Below are positions 7,725-15,824 of a stretch of 19,405 bases of DNA, in pieces; positions within the stretch are counted from its first letter, which is position 1, and the number at the start of each line of letters is the position of its first letter. The translations under genes and the position numbers were made by a program. Origin of the DNA: Defluviitaleaceae bacterium (GTDB lineage: Bacteria; Bacillota; Clostridia; Lachnospirales; WQUN01); the NCBI GenBank assembly GCA_009782245.1, contig WRKK01000347.1, positions 1-19,405 of the forward strand. The letters run 5' to 3'. The notes below the pieces were generated by a model. The model saw only the letters and a list, made by a program, of their open reading frames with translations, was not told where the DNA came from and did not search any database.

Positions 7725-7762
7725 GGTTGTATACAAAATTTTAACCCCTAGGAGGTTTTTTT

Positions 7763-8389
7763 ATGAAATTGCAATTAGCTTTAGATTTGGTTGACACCAA
7801 AGGTGCAATCGAGGTAGTAAAAGAAGTTGGCGAATACGTTGACGTTGTAGAAATTGGTACGCCCGTTATTATCAACGAGGGTCTCCACGCCGTAAAAGCC
7901 GTTAAAGATGCGTTTCCTAACATTGACATTTTAGCCGACCTTAAAGTTATGGACGCTGGCGCTTATGAAGTAAGCGTTGCCGCAAAAGCTGGCGCAAGCA
8001 TTGTTACCATTCTCGCCGCCGCAGAAGACGTTACAATTAAAGGTGCAGTAGCCGAGGCCAAAAAACTAGGCAAGCAAATTTTGGTTGACATGATCGCCGT
8101 AAAAGATTTGGCTGGCCGTGCAAAAGAACTGGACGCTTTGGGCGTTGACTACATCTGCGTACATACTGGTTACGATGGACAAGCAGAGGGCGAAAACCCA
8201 ATGGCGGCTCTTAAAGTTATCAAAGATAACGTTAAAAATTCCAAAACAGCTGTGGCTGGCGGAATTAAGCTAGATACTATCGAATCCGTTGTTGCTGCTA
8301 AGCCCGATTTGGTTATCGTGGGCGGCGGCATAACAGGCGCAGACGACAAAGTAGCAGCCGCTAAAAAGTTCAGAGAACTTGTAAAATAG
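7763..8389 (+). CDS. hxlA: 3-hexulose-6-phosphate synthase
   Basis: Joins formaldehyde and D-ribulose 5-phosphate to D-arabino-3-hexulose 6-phosphate, or runs the reverse. The 208-residue length matches the family. It is an orotidine-phosphate-decarboxylase-superfamily barrel with LQLALDLVD at strand 1, VEIGTPVI (29-36), the signature DLKVMDAG (Asp59, Lys61, Asp64), CVHTGYDGQAEG (132-143), AVAGGIKLDT (163-172) and the phosphate-binding VIVGGGITG (184-192). The HTGYDGQ segment and the hxlB neighbour separate it from the related 3-keto-L-gulonate-6-phosphate decarboxylase (UlaD). AGGAGG at about 7 nt supports the ATG. Its stop codon overlaps the hxlB start. Confidence 0.94.
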   Translation: MKLQLALDLVDTKGAIEVVKEVGEYVDVVEIGTPVIINEGLHAVKAVKDAFPNIDILADLKVMDAGAYEVSVAAKAGASIVTILAAAEDVTIKGAVAEAKKLGKQILVDMIAVKDLAGRAKELDALGVDYICVHTGYDGQAEGENPMAALKVIKDNVKNSKTAVAGGIKLDTIESVVAAKPDLVIVGGGITGADDKVAAAKKFRELVK

Positions 8390-8943
8390 TGGAAAATTTT
8401 AATATTATTTTGGCGGAACTTTCCGCCGCAGGAAAAGAACTATCGCAAGCCGATGCTGACCGCCTTTTGCAACATATCCAAAAAGCTAAAAAAGTTTTTG
8501 TGGCGGGCGCTGGGCGTACTGGGTTTATGTCCAAATCGTTTTGTATGCGTTTAATGCACATGGGCGTGGATTCCTACGTACTGGGCGAAACCGTTGTATC
8601 CAACTTTGAGGCACAAGATTTAATTATTTTAGCATCAGGCTCGGGCGAAACGCAAAGCCTTATCAGCTATGCGAACAAGGCAAAAACTATCGGCGGCACT
8701 ATAATTGTCGTTACAATAAAGCCAGAATCTAGCCTGGCAAAATTAGCCGATTTTGTAATAAAAATGCCTGGCGCAGTTAAAGATTACTCGCCGTCTTCTA
8801 AAGATATACCAACAATACAGCCAATGGGTTCGCTGTTTGAGCAATGTCTACTGCTGTTCTATGATGCCGTTATTTTAGACTTAATGGCAAAAAACAACCT
8901 AGACAGCACAAAAATGTACGGCAAACACGCCAATCTGGAATAA
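8389..8943 (+). CDS. hxlB: 6-phospho-3-hexuloisomerase
   Basis: Isomerises D-arabino-3-hexulose 6-phosphate to fructose 6-phosphate, completing the pair with hxlA. The 184 residues form a single SIS domain: FVAGAGRTGFMSKSFCMRL (37-55), LGETV, LASGSGETQSL (81-91, phosphosugar Ser/Thr loop), and the C-terminal MGSLFEQCLLLFYDAVIL helix typical of the family. It starts with GTG whose first base is the last base of the hxlA TAG stop, a one-base overlap that implies translational coupling. No independent ribosome binding site is obvious. Confidence 0.94.
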   Translation: MENFNIILAELSAAGKELSQADADRLLQHIQKAKKVFVAGAGRTGFMSKSFCMRLMHMGVDSYVLGETVVSNFEAQDLIILASGSGETQSLISYANKAKTIGGTIIVVTIKPESSLAKLADFVIKMPGAVKDYSPSSKDIPTIQPMGSLFEQCLLLFYDAVILDLMAKNNLDSTKMYGKHANLE

Positions 8944-8975
8944 CATAGAAAATCATAGAAAATTAGAGGACTTTC

Positions 8976-9737
8976 ATGGAAAAAACAAAAAACCTAGTAA
9001 ATTTTAGAGATCTAGGTGGCTTAAAAAGTGCGGACGGACGAACTGTTCGTCCGCATAAATTACTTAGATCTGGCGAACTTTCGCAGATAACACCCGCAGA
9101 TGTGCAGTTTTTGCAGGCTCATAACCTAAAATATATAATCGATTTTAGAAGTCAGCACGAAATAGCCAAACAGCCAAACGTTAAAATAGACGGCGTACAA
9201 TCCTTTGCATTGGACGTTTTGCAGGATTTTACCAAAGGCAACCCCGTAAACCTAGCACAATTTGCCACTATGACAAGCATCGCAGAAATACACGCCAAAC
9301 TGGAGGAAGTTTATAGGGCGTTTGTTACCACAAAAACCGCCCAACAATGCTACCGCCAATTTTTGGTGCATTTAGCCCAGCTAGACGGCGGAATTTTGTT
9401 CCATTGCTCGGCTGGCAAAGATAGAACAGGGTTCGCCGCAATGCTGATATTAACTATTTTGGACGTAAACCCCGCCGATATAATGGCAGATTTTATTAAA
9501 TCGTCAAAACTTCGCAAAAAGCAAAACGAACTGCTGCTAGAAAACGCCCGCAAAGAGGGGCAAAGTCCCGAAACCCTCGAAGTGTTAGGCAAAATGCTTA
9601 TAGTGCAGGGTTCATATTTGAATGCCGCAACTTCCACAATCGTCAGCGAATACGGCAGTTTTGACAACTATGTAACAAATATCCTGCACATAACAAACGA
9701 ACAAATTCAAACAATCAAAAATAAATATCTTGGTTGA
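8976..9737 (+). CDS. Tyrosine/dual-specificity-type protein phosphatase
   Basis: A 253-residue cytoplasmic cysteine phosphatase with the active-site loop HCSAGKDRTG (nucleophile Cys144, Arg150), an N-terminal NFRDLGGLKSADGR segment (9-22) and LLRSGEL (29-35), as in bacterial proteins grouped with Y_phosphatase3 and eukaryotic-like lipid/Tyr phosphatases. The substrate cannot be told from sequence; phosphotyrosine, phosphoinositide and sugar phosphate have all been considered for relatives. It follows hxlB by 32 nt with AGAGGA before the ATG, so it is probably the last gene of the hxl transcript and may act on sugar-phosphate or regulatory phosphorylation, which is inference only. It ends in TGA, so TGA is a stop here. 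Confidence 0.87.
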   Translation: MEKTKNLVNFRDLGGLKSADGRTVRPHKLLRSGELSQITPADVQFLQAHNLKYIIDFRSQHEIAKQPNVKIDGVQSFALDVLQDFTKGNPVNLAQFATMTSIAEIHAKLEEVYRAFVTTKTAQQCYRQFLVHLAQLDGGILFHCSAGKDRTGFAAMLILTILDVNPADIMADFIKSSKLRKKQNELLLENARKEGQSPETLEVLGKMLIVQGSYLNAATSTIVSEYGSFDNYVTNILHITNEQIQTIKNKYLG

Positions 9738-9744
9738 CATAATT

Positions 9745-9780
9745 ATAGCGAGTGCTTGGCAGGCTACTCGTTATTTTGTT
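9745..9780 (+). terminator. Candidate intrinsic terminator after the phosphatase gene
   Basis: ATAGCGAGT (9745-9753) pairs with ACTCGTTAT (9766-9774) through nine positions including one G-U, with a 12-nt loop, and TTTGTT follows. It begins eight nt past the phosphatase stop. The stem is AT-rich at its base, so strength is moderate. Confidence 0.45.
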
Positions 9781-9786
9781 AGATGT

Positions 9787-9841
9787 AAATCTAGGCTAAA
9801 TCTAGGCTAAATCTAAGCTAAATCTAAGCTAAATCAAACCT
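9787..9841. repeat. 11-bp tandem repeats upstream of the FecR-like surface protein gene
   Basis: Two copies of AAATCTAGGCT, two of AAATCTAAGCT and a decayed fifth (AAATCAAACCT) lie head to tail, one per helical turn, 59 nt before the start codon. The spacing would put a DNA-binding protein on one face of the helix, but no function is shown. No convincing promoter for the downstream gene was found in 9738-9899. Confidence 0.9.
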
Positions 9842-9899
9842 AAAAATCAACCAACCAAAACCTGCCGCATACATCATAATACACCAAGGAGATGATTTC

Positions 9900-12800
9900 A
9901 TGTTTTTTACACGCAACACAAACAAATTTAACAAATTCAACAAATTTAACAGGGTAATATCTGTTGCAATATCTGCAATGCTAATATTTGCAATGTTGCC
10001 AACACAACTGCAAGCGGCGGCAATACGCTCGCGCACGGTAACTGTGCTTAGGGTTGACGGCCGCAACACCAGCGTTAATCGGCAAAATGGGCAAACTGTG
10101 CCAGCCCGCAGAAATTTACGCATTAATAGCGGCTACTCGCTAGAAACTGGCTTGCGGACTAGCGTTTATTTGCGTATGGATATGAACGCCATATTAAAAA
10201 TGGACAGCGAAAGCGAAATTAGCGTAGATGTAGCCAACAATCTTTTGAACATAACAATAGACAGCGGTAGTGCATCGGTAATCGTGCCAGAGCAAGACCC
10301 CGATAGGGAGTTAGTTTTCCAAATAGGAAATGTTGCAATGACTGTTCGTGGCACAATGTTCACAATAGGCTTCGAGGACGATTTTATTTACATAGTAATG
10401 CTTGCGGGGCGCGGCGAAATTGACGGTTTTATGCTGGAAGAGGGGCAAACATTAACCGCTTGGTATGCCGACGAAGATTTTACCATAACCGTATCGGGAA
10501 CCGTGCTAGAACGCTGGTTTGAAGAACGGTTTAACTTAAATTTACTCATAAGTGGGGCTTATCTGGAGGAGTTTAATTATTTTACATTGACCGAAATAGT
10601 CAATAATCAGGATTATCTGCTAGAAAACAGCAATTTTATAGACCAAGATATTTTGGACAGAATCCCAGAATTACTAGAAATACAAAGGCCGCCGCAACTG
10701 GTGCAAGTTCCGCCGCCGCCTAGCCCTGCACCTTTGCCAGACTTGCCAACCGAAAATGACAATAATTATTACAACGATTACGATTACAATTATACCGAAG
10801 ATTACACGCCGCCAGCGGAAAATTTACCCGATATTATCCCGCCGACAATAACGCCAACACCAACGCCAGCAATAACGCCAAACCCAACGCCAGCAATAAC
10901 GCCAAACCCAACGCCAACCGCAACTACAACGCCAACGCCAGACCCAACACCAGACCCAACGCCAAACCCAACACCAGACCCAACACCAGACCCAACACCA
11001 GACCCAACACCAGACCCAACACCAGACCCAACGCCAGACCCAACACCAGACCCAACACCAAACCCAACACCAGACCCAACGCCAGACCCAACACCAGACC
11101 CAACGCCAGACCCAACACCAGACCCAACACCAGACCCAACGCCAGACCCAACGCCAGACATTACTTTCATACCAGTAGAGAATCAGGGCGATTTTAACCC
11201 ATTTGACCCAACGGCAAACTACAGACTTATGCAGAATGTAGTAATGCCAGGCGGTTTTGACGGATTTGAGACAGGCACAAACGGTTTTACAGGAATTTTA
11301 GACGGCAACGGCTACACTTTGACAATTTCTACTAATTCTGGTCTTTTTGACAGCGTGGGCGAAGTCGGAATTGTTAAAAACCTTACGGTTAGCGGCAATA
11401 TCAGCAATACTAGTTCTAACGTTTCCATTTTAGGCGGAATTACAAACGTTTTATACGGCACGTTGGAAAATGTTGGATTTGCTGGTAACATAATTGCCAC
11501 TGGCGAAACTACAATAGGCGGCTTGATTGGCGAAATTCGCAATAACGGTAGCGTTACCCACAGCTTTTTTGACGGAAATATACTATTACAAGACTCTCTT
11601 TCTAGCAATGCACCCATTGGCGGAATAGTGGGGCGGGGCGGCAATATTTCTAACAGCCATTCCCGCGGCAGTATACTTCAAAGTGGCTTAGACCCAATGG
11701 GCGGCATTATAGGCGGTATTGTGGGCGTTTCTACTGGCAATATAACAAATGTATATTCTACAATGGACATATCGGCAGGAAGTATAGGAGTGGGTAGTTC
11801 AAGCGTAGGCGGAATTGTAGGTGCTACCCAATCGGGCACAATTTCTTTTGCTTTTTCTACTGGCGAACTGATAGGCGGACAAAACAGAATTATAGGCGGC
11901 ATTATCGGCAATTTAGATAATACATTTTCCAGCAACCATAGCAGTTTAATAGCTATTAATGCCAGAATAGAACTTCTAGGATTTCAACCTCCTATTACTA
12001 ATATACACAGGGTAGCTAGTGGCAACGGCAATAATGGGCTATCTTCCGATACTGTATTCGCTTTTGCGGGGATAAACCTGGAGGGGCTAGACATAGACCC
12101 TATTCCACCATCAAGACCTGGCGATGGGCAGCCCGTTTCTAGTGCCGACCTTGCCAGCCAAATTTTTTGGGAAAATTACGTGTCTTGGAACTTTGTGAAT
12201 GTTTGGGATTGGAATGAAAATGGGCTGCCAACTTTGCGTGGCGTGGGCGGACAAAGCCCACCCGCAGTTGTCCCTACATTGTGGGACTTTATGCCGACAT
12301 TCTTTGACTTTATCGATATTCCAGAAATACCACCCGCCATTGAAGTAGAATATAATGACCCAATTAAGGAAGAGGACGAGGACGAGGAAATCGAAGAGGA
12401 AGACGAAGACAACGAAGAACCCGAAACGGACGAAGAGACTGAAACGGACGAGGAAACCGAAGACGAAACCGAACCCGAGACTGACGAAGAAACTGAAACA
12501 GACGAGGAAACCGAAACCGAAGAGGAAACCGAAACGGACGAAGAAACCGAACCCGAAGACGAACCCGAAATAGACGAAGAAACCGAAACGGAAGACGAAC
12601 CCGAGACTGACGAGGAAACCGAAACAGAAAACGAACCCGAAACGGAAGACGAACCCGAAACAGACGAGGAAACCGAACCCGAAGACGAACCCGAAACAGA
12701 CGAGGAAACCGAAACAGAAAACGAACCCGAAACGGAAGACGAACCCGAAACAGACGAGGAAACCGAAACCAACGAAGAAACCGAAACAGACGAAGAAACC

Positions 12801-13004
12801 GAAACCAACGAAGAAACCGAAACCGAAGACGAACCCGAAACAGAAAACGAACCCGAAATCAACGAAGAAACAGAAACCGAAACGGAAGAAGAACCAGCCA
12901 AAAAGCCCGAACCCGAACCCGAAACAAACGAACCCGAAGAAACAGACGAAGAAGAACCCGAAGAACCCGAAACAGAAGAAGAAAAAAACGAACCAATGTT
13001 GTAG
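9900..13004 (+). CDS. Secreted repeat protein: FecR-like domain, DPTP linker, GLUG-like repeats, acidic tail
   Basis: A 1034-residue exported protein. Residues 1-40 are a signal peptide with an odd NKFNKFNKFN start, a hydrophobic core and a cleavage region near LQAAA. Residues about 43-200 resemble a FecR domain (VTVLRVDGR, LRTSVYLRMD, and the hallmark MTVRGTMF near 146-153). A Pro-rich, Tyr/Asn-containing spacer follows, then about 18 DPTP/NPTP repeats (about 347-419). Next come Gly/Ile-rich beta repeats such as GGIVG, GGIIG and FSTGEL (about 450-690), like GLUG/adhesin repeats, then a linker. The last about 215 residues are Glu/Thr/Asp/Pro repeats ending NEPML. There is no LPXTG motif, SLH domain or C-terminal membrane anchor, so attachment is unclear. 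AAGGAG supports the ATG. It may be a cell-surface or biofilm protein; the function is not known. Confidence 0.85.
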   Translation: MFFTRNTNKFNKFNKFNRVISVAISAMLIFAMLPTQLQAAAIRSRTVTVLRVDGRNTSVNRQNGQTVPARRNLRINSGYSLETGLRTSVYLRMDMNAILKMDSESEISVDVANNLLNITIDSGSASVIVPEQDPDRELVFQIGNVAMTVRGTMFTIGFEDDFIYIVMLAGRGEIDGFMLEEGQTLTAWYADEDFTITVSGTVLERWFEERFNLNLLISGAYLEEFNYFTLTEIVNNQDYLLENSNFIDQDILDRIPELLEIQRPPQLVQVPPPPSPAPLPDLPTENDNNYYNDYDYNYTEDYTPPAENLPDIIPPTITPTPTPAITPNPTPAITPNPTPTATTTPTPDPTPDPTPNPTPDPTPDPTPDPTPDPTPDPTPDPTPDPTPNPTPDPTPDPTPDPTPDPTPDPTPDPTPDPTPDITFIPVENQGDFNPFDPTANYRLMQNVVMPGGFDGFETGTNGFTGILDGNGYTLTISTNSGLFDSVGEVGIVKNLTVSGNISNTSSNVSILGGITNVLYGTLENVGFAGNIIATGETTIGGLIGEIRNNGSVTHSFFDGNILLQDSLSSNAPIGGIVGRGGNISNSHSRGSILQSGLDPMGGIIGGIVGVSTGNITNVYSTMDISAGSIGVGSSSVGGIVGATQSGTISFAFSTGELIGGQNRIIGGIIGNLDNTFSSNHSSLIAINARIELLGFQPPITNIHRVASGNGNNGLSSDTVFAFAGINLEGLDIDPIPPSRPGDGQPVSSADLASQIFWENYVSWNFVNVWDWNENGLPTLRGVGGQSPPAVVPTLWDFMPTFFDFIDIPEIPPAIEVEYNDPIKEEDEDEEIEEEDEDNEEPETDEETETDEETEDETEPETDEETETDEETETEEETETDEETEPEDEPEIDEETETEDEPETDEETETENEPETEDEPETDEETEPEDEPETDEETETENEPETEDEPETDEETETNEETETDEETETNEETETEDEPETENEPEINEETETETEEEPAKKPEPEPETNEPEETDEEEPEEPETEEEKNEPML
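10938..11157 (+). repeat. 12-bp coding tandem repeat (DPTP/NPTP)
   Basis: About 18 copies of a 12-bp unit (GACCCAACACCA or GACCCAACGCCA, two with AAC for Asp to Asn) lie within the surface-protein gene. Synonymous third-base variants are scattered between copies. The unit preserves frame, so slippage would change the length of the extended linker. Long Gly/Val/Ser reading frames on the opposite strand are a by-product of the repeat. Confidence 0.95.
12361..12990 (+). repeat. Acidic Glu/Thr/Asp/Pro coding repeat region
   Basis: An imperfect array of 6- to 12-bp modules (GAAACC, GACGAA, GAACCC, GAAGAC) encodes ETDEETE- and EDEPE-type repeats. Longer blocks recur, for example the stretch near 12600-12660 closely repeated near 12700-12760, pointing to recent segmental duplication. 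The protein product is highly negative, which suits cation binding or an extended wall-spanning tail (inference). Confidence 0.9.
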
Positions 13005-13075
13005 AAATATCAAAACGGGCGGATAATATCAATGTCATTAACTTTAGCTATGTTGTAGAAATGTCGGAACGGGGG

Positions 13076-13124
13076 GAACGGGCGACCGACCCGCCTGCCG
13101 CGGGCAGGGGACGGTCGCCCCTAC
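13076..13124 (-). repeat. GC-rich palindromic intergenic repeat, family B copy 1
   Basis: Nested stems are exact: GGGCGACCG (13080-13088) with CGGTCGCCC (13112-13120), and inside it CCTGCC (13094-13099) with GGCAGG (13103-13108). Its right-hand 22 nt (13103-13124) are the exact reverse complement of 18077-18098. It sits 72 nt after the surface-protein stop and could also end that transcript. The 288-nt gap 13005-13292 holds this element, one promoter and no gene. Confidence 0.85.
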
Positions 13125-13185
13125 AATATGCGTCCCCGCCCACCCGTCCCAATAAACCCTACCCCACACAAAACAAATTTTTTAT

Positions 13186-13214
13186 TTGCAAAAACCAAAA
13201 AAATTTACTATAAT
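13186..13214 (+). promoter_or_regulatory. Promoter of the chemoreceptor/signalling cluster
   Basis: TTGCAA (13186-13191) and a perfect TATAAT (13209-13214) have a 17-nt spacer. The start would be near 13221, leaving about a 70-nt leader to the ATG at 13293. It could serve all four signalling genes to 18011, as no equally good promoter is seen between them. Confidence 0.8.
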
Positions 13215-13292
13215 TATTGAGTAGACACTTTCATAATTAATGTTGCTACGTAAATATTGCTGTGTAAAAAAATTGGGAAGAGGGCTTGCAAA

Positions 13293-15809
13293 ATGTTCAT
13301 AAGTTTGAGAAGTAAACTGATTTTACCCATTGTTATTATCATAATCTTGCTGGTTATGACTATCTTGTTTGTTGTAACAACGGCGGTAAGTTCGCTTGTA
13401 GCCGACCTTACAACCGAAAAGTTAGATACTGCTGTTGCGGGGATTCATGCTTATCTTGACGATCTTGAGCGGCGCGTTTTAGCAACTACAACCATTTTAG
13501 CCACTAGCACGCAGTTAATTAATTACCTAAATGTTGAAAATTACGATGACAATGCAATTTTTCGCTATATTACTGCACAAAAGGAACTTACTGGTGTGGA
13601 CGGCATTGTTGTTTCCGATGCCTTTGGCATCTCGGTAGCAAATTCGCACGATCCAGCCTTGGTAGCTGAAGACGTTACAGTTATTTCCACAGCCGCCGCC
13701 GCTTTACGGGGCGAAAGTGCTGTTTCTTTTATGGAAACTTCCGTTGTACCCGTTATTTTGGCTAGTTCTGCACCTGTTATTTACGAAGATACAATTATCG
13801 GTACAGTTACCGTGTTTTTTGATATTGGCGCATTGGCTTTTGTTGACACCGTTTCCAATATCTTCCGTGCCGATTTTACCGTGTTTTTGAACAATATCTC
13901 TGTTGCCTCCACTTTAGTGCACCCCGATACGGGTGATAGAGCCGTTGGTACGCCCGTTGCGGCTCATGTCGCAGATTTTGTTATAGGGCAAGGCGAGGCA
14001 ATGGATTTAGAATTAGATATTTTTGGCTTGCTCCCCTACTATGCCCATTATTTTCCGCTGCATACTCACTATGGCGATGTTGTAGGAATGATGTTTGTTG
14101 GCATATCGCAAGAAGAGGCCCGCGCGGCTAGTATTGCCCTACAGCAAAACCTTGTAATTGTGGGCATTGTTGGTCTTGTAATTGCCATTATTGTAACGCT
14201 TGCCACTATTGTACACTCGCTAAAACCCTTGCTGGCACTATCCCAGCTTACTAAAGATGTTTCCTCGGGCAATATAAACATCAACTTTAACACAAAAAAT
14301 CTGCCAAAAGACGAAATAGGTAACTTAACGCTAGATGTATACGAACTGGTTGACGTTATAAGGCATCTTATTTCTGACCTAAGCCAGCTATCGCACGAAT
14401 TTACCCAAGTGGGCGATATAGAATACCGCATAAACACCGACAACTACAGCAACTCCTTTAGAGAACTTATGAAAAGCGTAAACGGTATTATCGACTCGCT
14501 GGTGGACGATATAGAAACCATTGTTGATGCAAACGCCCGCATGGCAAACGGCGATTTTGACATTGCTGTAAAAGATTTGCCTGGCAAAAAAATGTCGCTA
14601 ACAAAATCTATACGAGATATAACGTCCAAGCTAAACGAATTGTACGATGCAAGTGCCTCGTTAGCCGAAAGGGTCGCAGTCGGCGAATTTAGCATACATA
14701 TAGACGAAAGCAAGTTTAGCGGCAAATGGGGCGATTTAGCCAATAAACTGAACAAGCTAATAATATCCGTTGTTGAACCGTTGGCAGATATCGAAGAAAA
14801 TGTTATTATTATGTCAAAGGGAAATTTTTCGCATTTGGAGGGCAAGTACAGCGGCACATTTAAGGTGCTGCAAGATGCTTGCAACCTTGTAAACGATACA
14901 ACGCAACTTTATATAGAAGAAATATCCACAACGTTAGATGCAATAGCAAGCGGCGATTTAACCGTTTCGCTTAACCAAGAATATATTGGCTCGTATGCAC
15001 CGATAGAAACCTCTATAAACACGATATTGCAAAAGTTGAACACAACCTTATCCGAAGTGCAATCGGCAGTAGCACAATTAGCCGACAGTTCGGATCAAAT
15101 ATCGGTTATATCCGCCGACCTTTCGGTGGGTGTTTCCAAACAAACGCAAGCATTAAACGATTTTAGCGATTCTATAGCAATAATCCACGATAAAGCAGAA
15201 CTAGCCAGCGAAAACGCACTAACCGCCAACAAAAGTTCCGAACTTATTTCGCGCCACATAGCAAGCGGCGGCAAAGCAGTAGAAACCATGGAAACCACCA
15301 TGAACGACATTAAATTATCCAGCGAAAATATTAGCAAAATTTTGGACGTTATTCGTGATGTAGCGTTTCAAACTAATTTGCTGGCACTAAACGCATCTAT
15401 CGAGGCGGCTAGGGCGGGTGGGCATGGCAAAGGTTTTTCCGTTGTAGCCGAAGAAGTACGCAGCTTGGCAAGCAAAAGCCAAAAATCCACCGCCGAAACA
15501 ACCCAAATAGTGGAAGAAGATATATTACACGTAAACGAGGGGCTAAAAACCACAAACAGCGTTGTAGAATCTTTTGAAACAATAACGCAAGCCGTCAGCA
15601 AAATATCCAGCCTTATTCACGATATTACCCAAATATCTGACGAACAGCTGCAATCCATTTACAACGTAAACGCCACCGTATCGCAAATTAAAAATGTTGT
15701 CTCGGATATTTCCACTACAGCGGAACAAGCGGCAAACGCATCAGAACGCCTTAACACCCAAGCAGACTTGCTAGAAGAGCAACTTTCGTACTTCAAAACT
15801 ACTATGTAG
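13293..15809 (+). CDS. Methyl-accepting chemotaxis protein with an extracellular Cache-type sensor
   Basis: An 838-residue chemoreceptor passing an extracellular signal to CheA/CheW. Order: TM1 about 7-33; a large extracellular domain about 35-283 with a long first helix and Cache-like strands (GVDGIVVSDAFGISVAN, then PVIYEDTIIGTVTVFFDIG); TM2 about 286-307; HAMP about 307-360; a long HAMP-like/helical stretch (about 380-560); and the cytoplasmic signalling bundle whose hairpin tip reads FQTNLLALNASIEAARAG then GHGKGFSVVAEEVRSLA (about 690-726). The tip has GGHGKG where GEQGRG is common. No C-terminal CheR/CheB tether pentapeptide is seen. ATG 13293 has AAGAGGG at 8 nt and is preferred over a TTG at 13257, which lacks a site. 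Confidence 0.95.
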   Translation: MFISLRSKLILPIVIIIILLVMTILFVVTTAVSSLVADLTTEKLDTAVAGIHAYLDDLERRVLATTTILATSTQLINYLNVENYDDNAIFRYITAQKELTGVDGIVVSDAFGISVANSHDPALVAEDVTVISTAAAALRGESAVSFMETSVVPVILASSAPVIYEDTIIGTVTVFFDIGALAFVDTVSNIFRADFTVFLNNISVASTLVHPDTGDRAVGTPVAAHVADFVIGQGEAMDLELDIFGLLPYYAHYFPLHTHYGDVVGMMFVGISQEEARAASIALQQNLVIVGIVGLVIAIIVTLATIVHSLKPLLALSQLTKDVSSGNININFNTKNLPKDEIGNLTLDVYELVDVIRHLISDLSQLSHEFTQVGDIEYRINTDNYSNSFRELMKSVNGIIDSLVDDIETIVDANARMANGDFDIAVKDLPGKKMSLTKSIRDITSKLNELYDASASLAERVAVGEFSIHIDESKFSGKWGDLANKLNKLIISVVEPLADIEENVIIMSKGNFSHLEGKYSGTFKVLQDACNLVNDTTQLYIEEISTTLDAIASGDLTVSLNQEYIGSYAPIETSINTILQKLNTTLSEVQSAVAQLADSSDQISVISADLSVGVSKQTQALNDFSDSIAIIHDKAELASENALTANKSSELISRHIASGGKAVETMETTMNDIKLSSENISKILDVIRDVAFQTNLLALNASIEAARAGGHGKGFSVVAEEVRSLASKSQKSTAETTQIVEEDILHVNEGLKTTNSVVESFETITQAVSKISSLIHDITQISDEQLQSIYNVNATVSQIKNVVSDISTTAEQAANASERLNTQADLLEEQLSYFKTTM

Positions 15810-15824
15810 ATTGCGCGATAACTG

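Noticed and set aside
7763..8389. 3-keto-L-gulonate-6-phosphate decarboxylase (UlaD) in an ascorbate pathway with AraD/UlaF
   Set aside because: The HTGYDGQ and DLKVMDAG segments and the directly overlapping 6-phospho-3-hexuloisomerase fit hexulose-phosphate synthase; no ulaE-like gene or ascorbate transporter is present.
9734..9762. TTGACA overlapping the phosphatase stop codon as a promoter for the surface-protein gene
   Set aside because: The sequence at the -10 position (TGGCAG at 17 nt) does not match, and a probable terminator hairpin begins within the spacer.
9787..9841. CRISPR array or plasmid-type origin iterons
   Set aside because: The repeats are 11 bp with no spacers, and no cas or replication-initiator gene is nearby.
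10802..11170. Minus-strand open frames of Gly-Val-Gly-Ser and Leu-Gly-Leu repeats
   Set aside because: They are the antisense of the 12-bp DPTP repeat. A 12-bp unit without stops keeps several frames open. There is no start site with a ribosome binding site and no domain.
12111..13013. Long minus-strand frames of Phe-Gly and Ser-Val repeats opposite the acidic tail
   Set aside because: The openness is produced by the Glu/Thr codon repeats on the plus strand. The plus-strand frame continues a secreted protein with a clear start and signal peptide.
13257..13292. Upstream TTG start extending the chemoreceptor by 12 residues
   Set aside because: There is no ribosome binding site before it, while AAGAGGG is correctly spaced from the ATG at 13293, which also gives a normal N-terminal membrane anchor.
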